DNA of 64,000 nucleotides from CAUZIZ01 sp965219855. GTDB lineage: Bacteria > Acidobacteriota > UBA6911 > RPQK01 > JAJDTT01. Position 1 is the first letter of the stretch. Every line of letters starts with the position of its first letter. The DNA is taken from the NCBI GenBank assembly GCA_965219855.1, contig CBDCOR010000013.1:62001-126000 (forward strand), written 5' to 3'. The notes beneath the pieces are model-generated. The model did not search any database and was not told where the DNA came from. It saw nothing but the letters and a program-made list of their open reading frames with translations. The position numbers and the translations under genes were made by a program. Shown one piece after another: positions 1-10,250 of this stretch.

Positions 1-2056
1 AGCTGAGTGAGATGCACTCGAAGGCGATCCAGCATGAAGGGAATCTCGGCAGCGGTTTGGGTGAAAAGCTTTTCCAAGGAAATGAGGGATGCTGGATGTG
101 CTGTTGCCGCGCTTCCCCGATTCGGAGCTCTGTCTGGCGGACCCACAGCAGGCTACTCAACAGCTCGCGGTAGTGCTCTTTCTCCTGAGAACTCCTCTGC
201 GAGCGAAGCGGAATCCAACCCTCCTCCAGCACCTTACCCACCTCCCGAAGGCTTCTGGAATCAGAGTGAATCAACTTCCTGAGCAGTCTCCTGGCAGCAT
301 GATGGACCGGGCTCAGGAATGCACTTTCGCGTGCGACCAATCGGGCCAATAGGGAGACTGAATCGGTCAGCAGCCCCAGTGAGCTAAGGGTAGATTCTCC
401 CAGGTGATCCTCGAACTCCCGCCTGAAATCGAAAAGCCAATCCTCATCTCGTTCCAGGAGTACAGCTGCCAACTCCGCATAGGAGGACAGCGCGCCACTT
501 CGGGGGACCAGTGCCAACTGCTGGTGGGCTTGCTCCGGAGAGATGCGATAACGGACCACCAGTTCGCTAGCCAACAGCCGGAAGACGAACTCTTCGCTGG
601 TGAGTCGATCCAGATCCTGGGCCAACTCGGGAGACGAAGCCGGAAGCAGGGACTGCAGCACGACTCGGGCTCCGGTTCCTTGCTCCTGGGGTTCATTCAT
701 CAGGCGAATGGGCTGGTTCGCATCCAAGAGGCCCTCTTCGAGCCAGCCATCGAACTCCGAAACCAGGCTCTTACGAGTCCTGGGCTGGGCCCCCATCCTC
801 TGGCGAAAAGCGGACAGATATTTGACTTCGAAAGGCTTTCGGTTCGGTTCGAAGGAATCCAGATGGCGAATGAAATCTGCGGTCAGGTATTCCTCCATTG
901 CCATTAGCTCATCCATCGTGGTCATCGATTTCAGACGTTGGCACGACTCCAGGGAGCAGGTTTGCACACTACTGGCCGAATCTCCCATTTTCGCAATGTA
1001 GAATTCGAAACGGTCCAACAGCTCGCCAAAGCGTGGGTGCTGAACCTGGACCACGAATTGTCTGAGCTGATTCTCGGTTTCTCCCTGGATCCTGTGCACC
1101 CGGTCTTTCTGGGGGCGCTGTCCCAGCTGGAAACCGCAGCTGCACAGGGGACGCTGCTGTAGTTCCTCCCAGATCGACCGGCTGCAGCGCTGGCCTAGGA
1201 TGTTGCCAAGCTCTTCCTTGAGAACCGTCGCCGACTTCTCGGGAACAAAAGCGGAAAGCTTTTCCAGTCGACTTAGCAACCCAAGTTGGTCGCTCAGCGG
1301 GGAGCCCTGGAACCGAGGTTGATCCGACGACTCTTGAAAGGATGCGTGTTCCTTCTGGTACTCGCGGATATAGGAGTGGTGCCAGGTCTCGAACTCGCCT
1401 TGCAGTCCCTGGAAGCGGACGGGGTCCCAGCTGGGATCCCAGTCCTTGAGCCGGTCCGACAACACCCCCACTCCTTCGGAAAGCACCTCATAAGCAGCTC
1501 CTGCTTGGATCACCCCGGTGGCCTCCTCCAGGTAGTTCCCCATGAAGACAAAACCAGCAAAGACTTCGGTGAAGAAGGAGTGAGAGTAGGTGAGGGCTTG
1601 GGTCGCGGAGTTGAACTGTTCGATGTTTTCGATTCCCTCCGCCAGGGTCTTCAGTCCCTGGATCGGGGGATGGCTGCGTCGGAAGGAATCGAGAAAACCC
1701 TCAATCACTGCCAGGGTTCCCCCCAGTGGCTGGCGATCCAACAACGGGTAGACCCGGTACTCGCGATAGCGATTGAGTAGGTGCTTCAGCTCAACCAACT
1801 GTCGAGCAGTCTCTTCTTCGAAGCTTCTTAGAACTTCCCAGAGCTGCTGACACTCGCCAAACGACAAAGAGCTCTTCCGCAGATTCCTGGGTGTCGCCTG
1901 GAGACGGCTGAGCCGGGAAGCCGCAGCCGTGGAGATGGTCTCGCCAACCGCAAGTTGCTCGATTTTGAGCAACTCGCCGGGATCCAACTGATTGAGTGGG
2001 ATCTTGCGTCCGCCCCGCAACCCCAGGACGAAGCCACCAAACAGAGCAGCCAGCAT
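1..2056 (-). pseudogene. C-terminal half of a DUF6079-like ATPase, displaced and frameshifted
   Basis: On the minus strand a frame stays open from an ATG at 2056 to the window edge, about 650 visible residues of charged helical sequence with normal codon use. A Cys-rich knuckle (P-L-C-S-C-G-F) lies near 1145-1130, as expected in the C-terminal part of very large P-loop proteins. The N-terminal P-loop half is probably the plus-strand fragment at 5325-7338; undoing one inversion would join the two. A stop codon sits directly before the ATG at 2056, where an unrelated gene fragment begins on the other strand. Near position 110 the protein-like reading jumps frame (continuing as E-K-L-F-T-Q-T-A-A-E), so the piece carries its own frameshift. 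That it was coding is clear; the family name is an inference from the partner fragment and size. Confidence 0.6.
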
Positions 2057-2294
2057 GGGTGTGCCCACCTATTTCTGGTTTGAGTACGGCACCGACGAGG
2101 CGTATGGATCGAAAACCGAGGTCAGATATGCAGGTCTCGAGCAGACCCCACGGACGGTTTTTGAGACTCTCACTGAATTGGGATCGGGAAGGACATACTA
2201 TTACAGGACCGTAGCCGCCAACGGAAGTGGCACCGGTCGGGGAGCAGCAGCTACATTCAGCACAACAACATTATCCTCCTCCGAAGGACAATAG
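2055..2294 (+). pseudogene. C-terminal fragment of an FN3-type secreted protein
   Basis: About 80 residues with the typical FN3-like string Y-F-W-F-E-Y-G-T-D-x-A-Y-G and a second strand motif T-Y-Y-Y-R-T-V-A-A-N-G, ending at a normal stop at 2294. It starts abruptly at the junction with the minus-strand ATPase fragment and has no signal peptide of its own. The lipoprotein gene at 10251-11997 ends in E-G-R-V-N-P, exactly the residues that usually precede this motif (there the first FN3 unit reads H-Y-Y-F-E-Y-G-N-S-T-A-Y-G), so this piece is best explained as its missing C-terminus, moved here by inversion. Not a functional gene alone. Confidence 0.6.
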
Positions 2295-2431
2295 GACATG
2301 TGCCGTATGGTGCCGAAGTAAATCGCGCGCGCGCTTGCGTCAAGTGGGGCACGATCCCTCCAAACCCGACGCATTCAGGAACTGCCTCTACGGGATCGAA
2401 CTAGGAACAAGACTAGCGGGAAGCCAGAACC

Positions 2432-2809
2432 TCATCCTATCTTCTGGGTCAGGGAGGGTACTTTGCCCAGAGCTCGTGTGTAGGCGGTCAGCTGGCCAAT
2501 ATGGTACATCTCGTGAGCAATGCCATGGTGGAACCAAGCGAGTCGTGTCCCCTGCTTTCCATCAAAGCGGGTGATGAGCTGCAGCAGCATGATCTCTCCG
2601 AAGGCGCGGAATCTCTTCTGGCTTTCCTCGAAGGAGGATCGCAGTAGTGTCAGTAGCTGCTGCTTGGTCTCGTTGTTACCGAGAGGGGTCACATAGCGCT
2701 CGGCCATTTCCGGCCACGATTCGCGGTGAAAATCCGTGTCGGGACGACAAAGCTCTCCGGTCATGACCTCCTCGAGAGCCTCGTCAAGAATTGATTCGAA
2801 GTTGCTCAT
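2432..2809 (-). CDS. DinB-family protein
   Basis: A 125-residue soluble protein preceded by a strong AGGAGG site six bases before ATG 2809. The C-terminal helix reads W-F-H-H-G-I-A-H-E-M-Y-H-I-G-Q, matching the last helix of DinB/YfiT four-helix bundles, where His residues usually bind a metal. DinB proteins are putative thiol-dependent transferases or damage-induced proteins; the substrate cannot be predicted. At 125 residues it is slightly short for the family (about 150), with the N-terminal helix reduced. It is a stand-alone gene, divergent from the tRNA at 2979. Confidence 0.75.
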   Translation of the reverse strand: MSNFESILDEALEEVMTGELCRPDTDFHRESWPEMAERYVTPLGNNETKQQLLTLLRSSFEESQKRFRAFGEIMLLQLITRFDGKQGTRLAWFHHGIAHEMYHIGQLTAYTRALGKVPSLTQKIG

Positions 2810-2978
2810 GCTGTCCTCCTTCTGTGGCGAACCGGAGTTTGGGGAACTCTCTCGCTGCTCCTCAATAGACCCGTTTGACCAGAATACAATCTAATGCTGA
2901 GTGCTGCATTCTGAGAAACTGGAAGGCCGCAGACATTTTCCCGTCTCACACCCAGCGTTGGGTTACAATGTGGTGCGT

Positions 2979-3065
2979 GCGAAAGTGGCGGAATTGGCAG
3001 ACGCGCCAGATTTAGGATCTGGTGGGTGAGAGCCCGTGGGGGTTCGAGTCCCCCCTTTCGCACCA
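2979..3065 (+). tRNA. tRNA-Leu (anticodon UAG)
   Basis: An 87-nt cloverleaf with acceptor arm GCGAAAG/CTTTCGC, an anticodon stem CCAGA/TCTGG around loop TTTAGGA (anticodon TAG), a long variable arm (GGTGGGTGAGAGCCC), T-loop GGTTCGAGTC and an encoded CCA at 3063-3065. The long variable arm and TAG anticodon give Leu. An IS6 transposase remnant starts within 20 bp of its 3' end. Confidence 0.95.
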
Positions 3066-3082
3066 ATGAAATCAATCGCTTG

Positions 3083-3166
3083 GCTCAAGGCAAATCGATG
3101 GTACAACCCGAGCGCGTGACCGATGACTTCAGGCGGGAAGCGATGGCCTCGATAGAGTGAATTCAT
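3083..3166 (-). pseudogene. IS6-family transposase N-terminal remnant
   Basis: About 28 residues (Y-R-G-H-R-F-P-P-E-V-I-G-H-A, then Y-H-R-F-A-L-S) closely match the N-terminus of the IS6-like transposase at 14440 (Y-Q-R-H-R-F-P-P-E-I-I-S-Y-A). The match ends just before the tRNA-Leu gene. Only this scrap is left; the catalytic part of a related copy is at 3987. A relic of an old insertion next to the tRNA. Confidence 0.7.
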
Positions 3167-3208
3167 CCAGCAATTGTTGACGACCGCCGCCTAATTTGAC
3201 AATGCCCA

Positions 3209-3946
3209 TTAGACGGCTCCCACTCCCGTTGTCTCTACAATGAGAACCTCGACTTGCGACCAGACCTCGGGGTCCCGGTTCATCTTGGCGTGGTCGGTCG
3301 AGAACAATCTCTTCCACCAGGAGACGCCGGATAGATTGACCTCTCTATTGCTGTAGTCGAAACGGCAGTTGCCGATGATCTCGGTCCGAGCCGGATCTGC
3401 GGCTCGGATTTCGGACTCGCCTCGAATGAAGATCCGATTCTGTTGGAAGAAATTAGCGGCTCGAAGGACGTTTGGCGGAATTACGCTGTCGCTGCGACCC
3501 ACGCTGTCTATCTGAATCGTCAGCAGAACTGGGATATACATCGCTTGCAGCTGTCTCGCCAGTTTCACCACCGCCGCACCGCCAAAACTCTGGCCATACA
3601 GGATCACGCGAGCACCGGTCCTCTCTTACGGACTCGCTTTGCCATCACCATCCCGGTCGAGGGATCTGAGAATCAGCTCGATTGCCAAATCGCGCTTCTT
3701 GTTTTCGACCGTTTCCACCGAGACACCCGGGAGGTTCATCCGGCGAAGCCGAAGTGCCAGTTTCCGAACACCAGAGTCTCGGCTGTCCCAGGGCTTCCAC
3801 CCACCCAGGAACCCCAGGATCAGGAAGTGTTGCTTTGGAAGAGGAGTCGGGGTTGTGAAGTCGTAGTAGCGCTGTCCCTGGGAAAGGACACAGGCGGACG
3901 ATAACAGGAGCAGAAGGAGAGCAAGCATCGTGACTCCTGATTTCAA
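3209..3946 (-). pseudogene. secreted alpha/beta-hydrolase-like lipoprotein, in-frame stop
   Basis: A 245-codon frame starting at ATG 3946 with a lipoprotein signal (leucine-rich stretch then L-L-S-S-A-C). A nucleophile-elbow-like G-Q-S-F-G-G lies after the middle, as in alpha/beta-hydrolase esterases, followed by an alpha-beta segment V-L-L-T-I-Q-I-D-S-V. The frame is broken once by TAA at 3626-3628, between G-K-A-S-P and E-R-T-G-A-R-V-I-L-Y-G-Q-S; both sides are in the same frame and read as one protein, so a GAA Glu codon probably mutated to TAA. Without readthrough the product lacks the catalytic motif. The substrate is unknown. Confidence 0.7.
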
Positions 3947-3986
3947 TCCGAGATCCCCTTTGCTGTGATGCAGCCACTATCTGGTG

Positions 3987-4200
3987 TGTCGACGAACTGT
4001 TCATCAGGACCCGGGGCCGACGTTATTATCGCTGGCGAGCAGTGGATCACGATGGAGACGTCATCGACATCCTAAAGATGCGCCTGCGAGATTGCAACGC
4101 TCCCAAGGATCGCACCCTGGCCGGGAAACTCGGGGACGAGTATCTTCAGTACTGCCGCGTCAACAACCGTCGTCCCGATTTCAAGCTTAGTAATCTGAAG
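3987..4200 (+). pseudogene. IS6-family transposase catalytic-core remnant
   Basis: The frame reads V-D-E-L-F-I-R-T-R-G-R-R-Y-Y-R-W-R-A-V-D-H-D-G-D-V-I-D, the first-Asp region of the IS6 DDE core (compare W-H-V-D-E-L-F-I-R-I-R-G-Q-R at 14660). Downstream the frame stays open but loses similarity, and no start, second Asp or Glu is present. It lies just upstream of the TPR gene and is a dead remnant. Confidence 0.7.
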
Positions 4201-4246
4201 AGCCAACACAACCGATGCTCGGTGGTGGTGTGGGAAATCGGCTATA

Positions 4247-5278
4247 ATGAGCCCGGTTGTGAGTTGGCAGGCTAGTGAGATACGGATCCTCCTGTCTCGA
4301 ATCTACGATCTCAAGCAAAAGCGCTCCTATCGAGAGATGGAAGAGGAGGTTCAGATCGCTCTGGATCGTTACCCTTCGAACCTTCGATTTCAAGTGTTGC
4401 TGGCAGAGGCGCGTTGGAGGCTAGGGAGATGCCTGGAAGCACAAGATCTGTTGAATCAGCTCGAAGATCAAGCTCGGGCACTGCCGGATTTCCATGCGCT
4501 AAAGGGAACCACGCAACTGGCCGGTAAGGAATACGAGGGTGCTCTGGAATCCTTTCGGGTAGCGTTTTCCCTGAAGGGCTCTCCTTTTTTCGTCAAACGC
4601 CAAGCCGATTGCCTGCTGCATCTGGGGAAATATGGGGAGGCACTGGCCCTCTTGCGGCAGCTGAACCAGAGCCGCCGCGATGTCTACCTTTTGAGCGCCA
4701 TGGCGCGTGCCTACGAAGGGTTGGGCCAGTCGGCGGAAGCCATGTCTTACTATGGCGAGATTCTCCAGCTCCGACCTGGCGATTCCTTTGCCAAATCACG
4801 TCTGCTCAAGCTGAGAGCTGCTGAGAAGGATGAATGGGATGTTGGAAAGGAATTGGATCGGATGCTGCGCCTGCCATCACAGCGTCAGGACCCTGCCCTG
4901 CTCAGGGTAAAGGCCGACCAGCTCAAAGCTCAGGGCCAGTTCGCCGAGGCCGCGGAGATCTACCAGAGCTTGGTTGCCCTGGCCTCCGCGAAGGAGCGTG
5001 ATTTCTTCGAACGCTCTCTCGCCTTTGCCTACTACAAGGCAAAGATGTATGACGAAGCCTATCCTCTATTTCGCCAGCAGTTTGAGCAGCACCCGCGGGA
5101 TCCATATCTCCGCTCCTGCCTGTTGACGGCAGGCAAGCGGCTGGGCCGGACTCAGGAACTAGCGGACTTTCTTTTTGGCTTGGCACGCCAGACGTCGGTC
5201 AACCGCTTCCTTTTCGGTGTGGCTCGAAAGCTTTTGGCGGAAGCTGCAGGACCGAACCCCCCACCCTGTGAAAGTTGA
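4247..5278 (+). CDS. TPR-repeat protein
   Basis: A 343-residue all-helical protein made of about seven TPR-like units (A-R-W-R-L-G-R-C-L-E-A-Q-D-L-L, L-L-H-L-G-K-Y-G-E-A-L-A-L-L, A-R-A-Y-E-G-L-G-Q-S-A-E-A, Q-G-Q-F-A-E-A-A-E-I-Y). No signal peptide or membrane segment. Its stop is 46 bp upstream of the preferred ATG of the DUF6079-like ATPase, same strand, so the two formed an operon; the TPR protein is probably a scaffold for that ATPase. A TATAAT sequence at 4243-4248 overlaps the start codon region, so transcription may begin inside the annotated 5' end and the true start may be further in. The gene looks intact although its partner is broken. Confidence 0.75.
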   Translation: MSPVVSWQASEIRILLSRIYDLKQKRSYREMEEEVQIALDRYPSNLRFQVLLAEARWRLGRCLEAQDLLNQLEDQARALPDFHALKGTTQLAGKEYEGALESFRVAFSLKGSPFFVKRQADCLLHLGKYGEALALLRQLNQSRRDVYLLSAMARAYEGLGQSAEAMSYYGEILQLRPGDSFAKSRLLKLRAAEKDEWDVGKELDRMLRLPSQRQDPALLRVKADQLKAQGQFAEAAEIYQSLVALASAKERDFFERSLAFAYYKAKMYDEAYPLFRQQFEQHPRDPYLRSCLLTAGKRLGRTQELADFLFGLARQTSVNRFLFGVARKLLAEAAGPNPPPCES

Positions 5279-5324
5279 CCAGGATTTCTCAGGCCCGGTC
5301 GCCGTAGTAGACTGGGGGGGAGAA

Positions 5325-7338
5325 ATGCGGGTTAAAGATCTCGTCACCCTTCCCTCTATCAAGACCGTTATCCAGCTTCGGGACACACTGGATCCGGAGG
5401 AGCGCTCCAGGCTGGTCGGAAACTTCGTCTTGACCCAGGAAGTCTCCTTCGGACTTCGGGTGATTCTCCAGCATATCTTGCTCGGCCAGGGATGCGGCTC
5501 CTTTCTGAAAGGTCATTTCGGCTCCGGAAAATCCCACTTCCTGGCCTATCTCAACCTCATCCTCTCGGACGTGGAGTTCTTGAAATCGTTTCTCCAGCGT
5601 TTCGCAGAAGAAGACTCTTCGTCTGCACTGTCACTGGAGCGGCTTCAGTCGAGCCGTCCCGCTGTGCTACCCGTCTCCTTGATCGAATATCGAAGCAGTC
5701 GGTATCTAGAGGACATCGTGATGGCGAGCCTACGAGATACCTTTCCGAGCTTGAGTCAATCGGATGATCGCCAGACCGAGCCGGAGGGCCTGGGAACGCG
5801 CGATCTCGACACCCGCGAGACCTTTTTTGAAAGGGTCTTCAAGCTCTTGAAGGAGGAGGGCTACGACGGGCTGATCATTCTTCTGGATGAGCTGAGTGAA
5901 TTTCTGCGCTCGAAGCCTGCGTTGCGAGACTTCAACGAGGACATAAGGTATCTGCAGTTTCTGGGGGAGGCCTCGGGGCATCGGCCTCTATGGATCGTGG
6001 CTGCAGTTCAGGAGTATCTGGAAGAGACGGGCGAGATTCACCAGGAGCTTTTCAACAAGATCAAGGATCGTTACTCGATTCGCATAGTTTTGACTGCGGC
6101 CCACGTGAAATCCCTGGCCAGCAAGCTCCTGATCCAGAAAAGGCCGGGCGCCTCTGATCCACTCCAGGAGTTTTTCCTGAAACTCAGAGAGTCTTTCCCC
6201 CACTGGTCCGTCCCCGAGGAGGAGTTCTGCTCTCTTTACCCGGTGCATCCAGACTGCGTCCAGCTGTTAGAGGATCTCAAGCCACTCTTCTCGAAAACCA
6301 GAGGGATAGTCGACTTCATCCATTACCAGATCAAGGGGGATTCCGACCGAGGGATCTCGGGGTTGTTGGAGAGTCCCTATCAGACGCTTGTGTGCCCGGA
6401 CCGGATCTTCGACCATTTCCTCGACCGCATCAAGAGCACTATCGAAACACTTCCCTTCGTTGAGACCGTCTACGCTCATTACGTCAGAGAAATGGAAAGC
6501 ATCGTGCAGGAGCCGCAGGATCGCGCCTTCGCCTTCCGTCTCTTGAAGCTGCTGATTCTACAGGAGATCTCTCCGACTCGTCGGCCCTTCACCGTGCAGC
6601 AGCTCACCGAAATGCTGCTCGATCCAGTTACCGATCTCGACCCCGAAGTGAACTACCAGTACACCTCTGACATAGTAGATCTACTCTGTAAAAGAGGTGG
6701 TTTTGTGGCGGCCCTGGATGCTCCCGAAGTGGAGGAGGATCGGTTTCAGCAGACCTACCAGATTCAGCTCGAGGCAAACGTCCATTCGATTGTCGACAAG
6801 AAACTCGATTACAAACGGCAGATTCTTCAGGTTCTGGGTGGGTAGGCCATCCCCAGATTGTTCGCCCAGTTGGTTTCTGATCTACCCTTTTTTCGAGGGC
6901 TCAGACCGGGTTACTGCGAAGCGATGATTGTAGATTGGCAGAACACCCGGCGCACCGGCATGCTCGCTGTTCTTGCCGGCGACGGAACTCCGGCCCGAGA
7001 GTCCGAAGCAGAATCGACAAATCTCGACTTTGCATTTCTTGCATTGCTTCCGGGACAGGGTGCCGAAGCTTTGTCTGCTGTCCAGCAAGGACTCGGTCCT
7101 AACCTGGGAGTCCTTCAGCCGGCTCCAGTTACCGATCTGGACCGCTGTCTTCAGATGCTGGCGCTGGTGGAATTACGTCAGGAATATCAGGAAGACGGTT
7201 CCACTCAGGGACAGCGAATCCTGGAGCGTCTCAATACGCTGATCGAGGACGAGCTGCCGCTAGCCCAGGACATCTACCAGCGCTCCTTCGAAACCGGCCG
7301 GCTTCGCAGGAAGGCCACGAATTGGCGCTCGCTCATGC
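5325..7338 (+). pseudogene. N-terminal half of a DUF6079-like P-loop ATPase, nonsense codon and IS21 truncation
   Basis: About 670 residues from ATG 5325 (GGGGGGGAGAA just upstream); an earlier in-frame ATG at 5175 overlaps the TPR gene and is less likely. Walker A is G-H-F-G-S-G-K-S-H and Walker B is G-L-I-I-L-L-D-E-L-S-E. The opening V-K-D-L-V-T-L-P-S-I-K-T-V-I-Q-L and overall layout match DUF6079-type ATPases, distant relatives of BREX BrxC/PglY often found near phage-defence genes. The frame has one TAG at 6843-6845 (V-L-G-G-stop-A-I-P-R-L), with protein-like sequence in the same frame on both sides. At 7339 an IS21 copy interrupts it; across the target duplication the frame would end 11 codons later. 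The missing C-terminal half is probably the minus-strand fragment at 1-2056. Confidence 0.7.
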
Positions 7339-7881
7339 TGTCGGGGGCCACTTCAAAAGCGGCCAGGCGGGGCCGGGTCAAAACCGGCCAGTGATTCAGT
7401 AGTTATATCCTCCGGTTCGAGTCATTTCAATCCCTTGTGAAGCCCTCCCCGCGAAGCGGGGGGAGGAGGCTTTGTTGTGTGTTCAGCCGTAGAAGCGGTG
7501 GGAACTGTGGGAAACTCCGTCCGGAGGAGTTTTCCAAGCGCTGTGGGAACGGTGGAAAAACTCGCCTCCTGGAGTCGTCTTCGCGAGGCAGCCGTTTTCC
7601 CACGGTTTCCATAGCGCGGCAGTTTCCACGGCTTTCCGGGGGTGTTGGGGGAAACTCGAGAAGCCTGGCTTCCATGGTCTCTGCTTGGTTTCAACGACAC
7701 GGCTTCTTCCTGGCTTCCTTTTTTCAAAAAACATTCGCTCAGAGGCCCCTCAAGCAATGAGCTCTGCCCCACCCTGTCCTGACCCCTCCCTCGGAGCGGG
7801 CAATCTACGAAGCCTGGGGCTGAGTCCCAGGGTCTGCGAGTAGGGGACAAGCCCGCACTCACAGCACTCGCCTCGCAGGTG

Positions 7882-8655
7882 TCATTTCTCTTTCCCTCGC
7901 TTCGGGGTGGATTTCTCTCGTTGCTGTCGCTCGTAGAGGCGATAGCTCTTGCCCCGAATGAAGGTGACTTCCGAAGTGTGCAGGAAGCGGTCCAGCAGCG
8001 CCGAGGTGGCCGCCGTATCTCCTCCCAGCATCGCGCCCCAGTCCTCCAGGGGTCGATTCGAACTGAGGATCGTCGAGGTCTTCTGGTATCGGCGGTGCAG
8101 GATCTCCAACAGATCTTCTGCCGCCGACTCCGGCACTCTGCGGAGTCCCAGATCCTCGAGGATCAGCAGCGGGATCCGGGTCATCTCCGTAATGTAAGAT
8201 CGGCGTCTGCCGGTGGCCGTGGCTTCGGCGATGTCTTCCAGCAGATCGAAAGCCGACTTGTACTGCACCCGGTGACCGGCTTCGACCGCCTTGATCCCGA
8301 CGGTGATGATCAGATGGCTCTTGCCGACTCCGGTCTGACCGATGACCAACCAGCCGCGGCGCTGTTGGATGAATCGGCCGGTAGCCAGATCGAAGATCTG
8401 CTGCCGGTTGATGGAGGGGTTAAAGGAGAAGTTAAAGTCCTCCAAGTGCTTTTGTTCCGGAAACTGGGCCTGGCGCAAACGTCGCTCCAACAGCCGGTCC
8501 CGACGGCGGGTCAGCTCGTCATCAATCAGCAGCTCAAAGAACTCCTGATGGCTGAGCCTTCCCTGGACGGCTTGTTGCAGGCGAACGTCAAAGACCTGAG
8601 CCAGGCCCGAGAGCCGGAGGTGACGAAGTTTTCGTTCCAGTTCTGATGAGATCAT
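7882..8655 (-). CDS. istB: IS21 helper ATPase IstB (copy A)
   Basis: A 257-residue AAA+ protein of the DnaC/IstB type with Walker A G-Q-T-G-V-G-K-S-H and Walker B L-L-I-L-E-D-L-G. IstB oligomerises on DNA and directs the IstA transposase to target sites. Its ATG overlaps the istA stop by 4 bp (ATGA), the usual translational coupling. The protein is identical in all three copies in this window, showing recent spread. Confidence 0.95.
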   Translation of the reverse strand: MISSELERKLRHLRLSGLAQVFDVRLQQAVQGRLSHQEFFELLIDDELTRRRDRLLERRLRQAQFPEQKHLEDFNFSFNPSINRQQIFDLATGRFIQQRRGWLVIGQTGVGKSHLIITVGIKAVEAGHRVQYKSAFDLLEDIAEATATGRRRSYITEMTRIPLLILEDLGLRRVPESAAEDLLEILHRRYQKTSTILSSNRPLEDWGAMLGGDTAATSALLDRFLHTSEVTFIRGKSYRLYERQQREKSTPKRGKEK

Positions 8656-10148
8656 TCTGGTTCTCCTGTGGGATCGGTGATCTGGTACTCGGACAGCGGT
8701 CGGATCAACTCGTGCTCGGAGGTAAACAAAGAGCGCTGCGGCACGTCCAGTCGCTTACACAAAGCCACCAGAGTCCGGTAGCGGAAGGCGTCATGTGCGA
8801 GCGCCTTGCCGCAGGCTTCGTCGACGACCGAAGCGCGGTAGCGGCGGGTCAGCGAGATCATGCCCTGCACGAGTCGGTAGGCGAGCATGTCTCGGACCTC
8901 CAGAGCTCGCTCGGCCCAGCGGTGCGCCTCTGGACCCACGGCTCGGGCTTGCTTCAGCAGATGATGCTCGGTTCGATAGTGCGCGTAGCGTTTGCGTTCC
9001 GGAAGATGGCTCGTTTCGGTTCGGAATCTCCCCGGCGGGTGCTTCGGATGCAGGGCCACCTGTTGCTCACGAAAGAAGACGCGGACGATACGATCATCCC
9101 AGTGCACGGCGACTTCACAACCGAGCAGATGATTGGGCACCGAGTAGAACGCTCGGTCGACTTCGATGTGGCCATCGGTGGAGACCGTTCGACGGCCCAC
9201 GCGGAAGAAACTGAAGCGGGAATCCGGAAGCGGTCGGAGATGCTTCTGTTCTTCGACAAAGCGGGGCCAGACCTGCTGCTTGGTGGTGCCGTGGATGCGC
9301 TGGCGGGCGATTCGCTCGTTCCAACTCTGCAGATGCTCATTCTGCGCATCCAGGCTCTCGAAGCGGCGAGCTTTGAGCGCGCTGGAGTCGGTATATCCGA
9401 TGCTTCTTTCGACTTTTCCGTTCTCGTTCGGAGCGCCCGGATGGATGGGCAGCACGGCGAAGCCGTAGTGGCGAGCGAGCGCACTGAAGACGGCATTGAC
9501 CTCGGGGTCCACCAAGCAAGCCCGGGTGATCCCGGCCTTGAGGTTATCGAGGCGAACCACCTCCACGCCGCCTCCAAAAGCGTGAAAAGCCTCCTCGACA
9601 CAGCGGATGAACGTCTTCAGTTCCTGCCGCCAGACGACTTCCTCATAGGAGTGGCGCGAGTGGCAGAGGACGGCCTTGAACAGATGAGGACGGCGGTAAC
9701 GACCCGATTCGGTCCGAGTCAGGGCTCCTTTGCCGAAGTCGATCTGCAGGTCCCGACCGGGGGGAGTTTCCACCCGAGCAAACACGCGAGGACTCTCCGC
9801 CTTGAGCTTTCCACAGAAGCGCTTGACGGAGTTGTAGGCTCCCCCGAATCCCTGCTCGAAGACCAGGTCCTGCCAGATCCGCTTGGCCTGCAATCCCTGC
9901 TGGAGTTTCTTTTCAATCTGCTCCCGAAAGGGCTCACAGAAGCTGCGCAGACCCGGGGGCCGCTTTGGCCGCTTTTGCTCCTCCGAGCCGGGGGCCACTT
10001 TGGCCGGTTTTGAATCTCGGGAGGGATCATAGCGGGCAATCCTCTCTCGTCGGACTCCCACCTCTCGCTCGATCCGACGATACGACCAGCCCAGCTTCAG
10101 GAGCGCCAAAACCGTTTGCTTCTTTTCCATTTTCAATGTATTGGCCAT
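8652..10148 (-). CDS. istA: IS21 transposase IstA (copy A)
   Basis: A 498-residue transposase: N-terminal helix-turn-helix (W-S-Y-R-R-I-E-R-E-V-G), then an rve-type DDE core with L-Q-I-D-F-G-K-G, V-R-L-D-N-L-K-A-G and N-E-N-G-K-V-E-R, followed by the IS21 C-terminal domain. Full length for the family. It differs from copy B by two residues (Arg/Thr near residue 36, Arg/His near residue 68). Confidence 0.95.
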   Translation of the reverse strand: MANTLKMEKKQTVLALLKLGWSYRRIEREVGVRRERIARYDPSRDSKPAKVAPGSEEQKRPKRPPGLRSFCEPFREQIEKKLQQGLQAKRIWQDLVFEQGFGGAYNSVKRFCGKLKAESPRVFARVETPPGRDLQIDFGKGALTRTESGRYRRPHLFKAVLCHSRHSYEEVVWRQELKTFIRCVEEAFHAFGGGVEVVRLDNLKAGITRACLVDPEVNAVFSALARHYGFAVLPIHPGAPNENGKVERSIGYTDSSALKARRFESLDAQNEHLQSWNERIARQRIHGTTKQQVWPRFVEEQKHLRPLPDSRFSFFRVGRRTVSTDGHIEVDRAFYSVPNHLLGCEVAVHWDDRIVRVFFREQQVALHPKHPPGRFRTETSHLPERKRYAHYRTEHHLLKQARAVGPEAHRWAERALEVRDMLAYRLVQGMISLTRRYRASVVDEACGKALAHDAFRYRTLVALCKRLDVPQRSLFTSEHELIRPLSEYQITDPTGEPE

Positions 10149-10250
10149 CGGCGCATCCTACGCCGGATGCGGCCCTCAATGGCTCTTGAAAATGGCCGGT
10201 TTTGAAGTGGCCCTCACTGGCCGCTTTTGGGTGGCCCCTGACACTCATGC

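Larger units (their letters stand above)
7339..10243 (-). mobile_element. IS21-family element, copy A (complete, 2905 bp)
   Basis: Ends are TGTCGGGGGCCAC at 7339 and GTGGCCCCTGACA ending at 10243, each followed inward by extra copies of a CGGCCA-containing motif, the subterminal repeats typical of IS21. CTCATGC is duplicated at 7332-7338 and 10244-10250. Genes run istA then istB on the minus strand with ATGA overlap. The 540 bp beyond istB (7339-7881) hold no credible gene: a GC hairpin at about 7443-7467 and several GTGGGAA/TTTCCAC motifs in both orientations (7495-7650). Nearly identical to copy B at 18928. Confidence 0.93.

Noticed and set aside
8646..10013. 455-codon plus-strand frame in IS21 copy A (and the same in B and C)
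   Set aside because: Antisense shadow of istA; repeats only because the element repeats.
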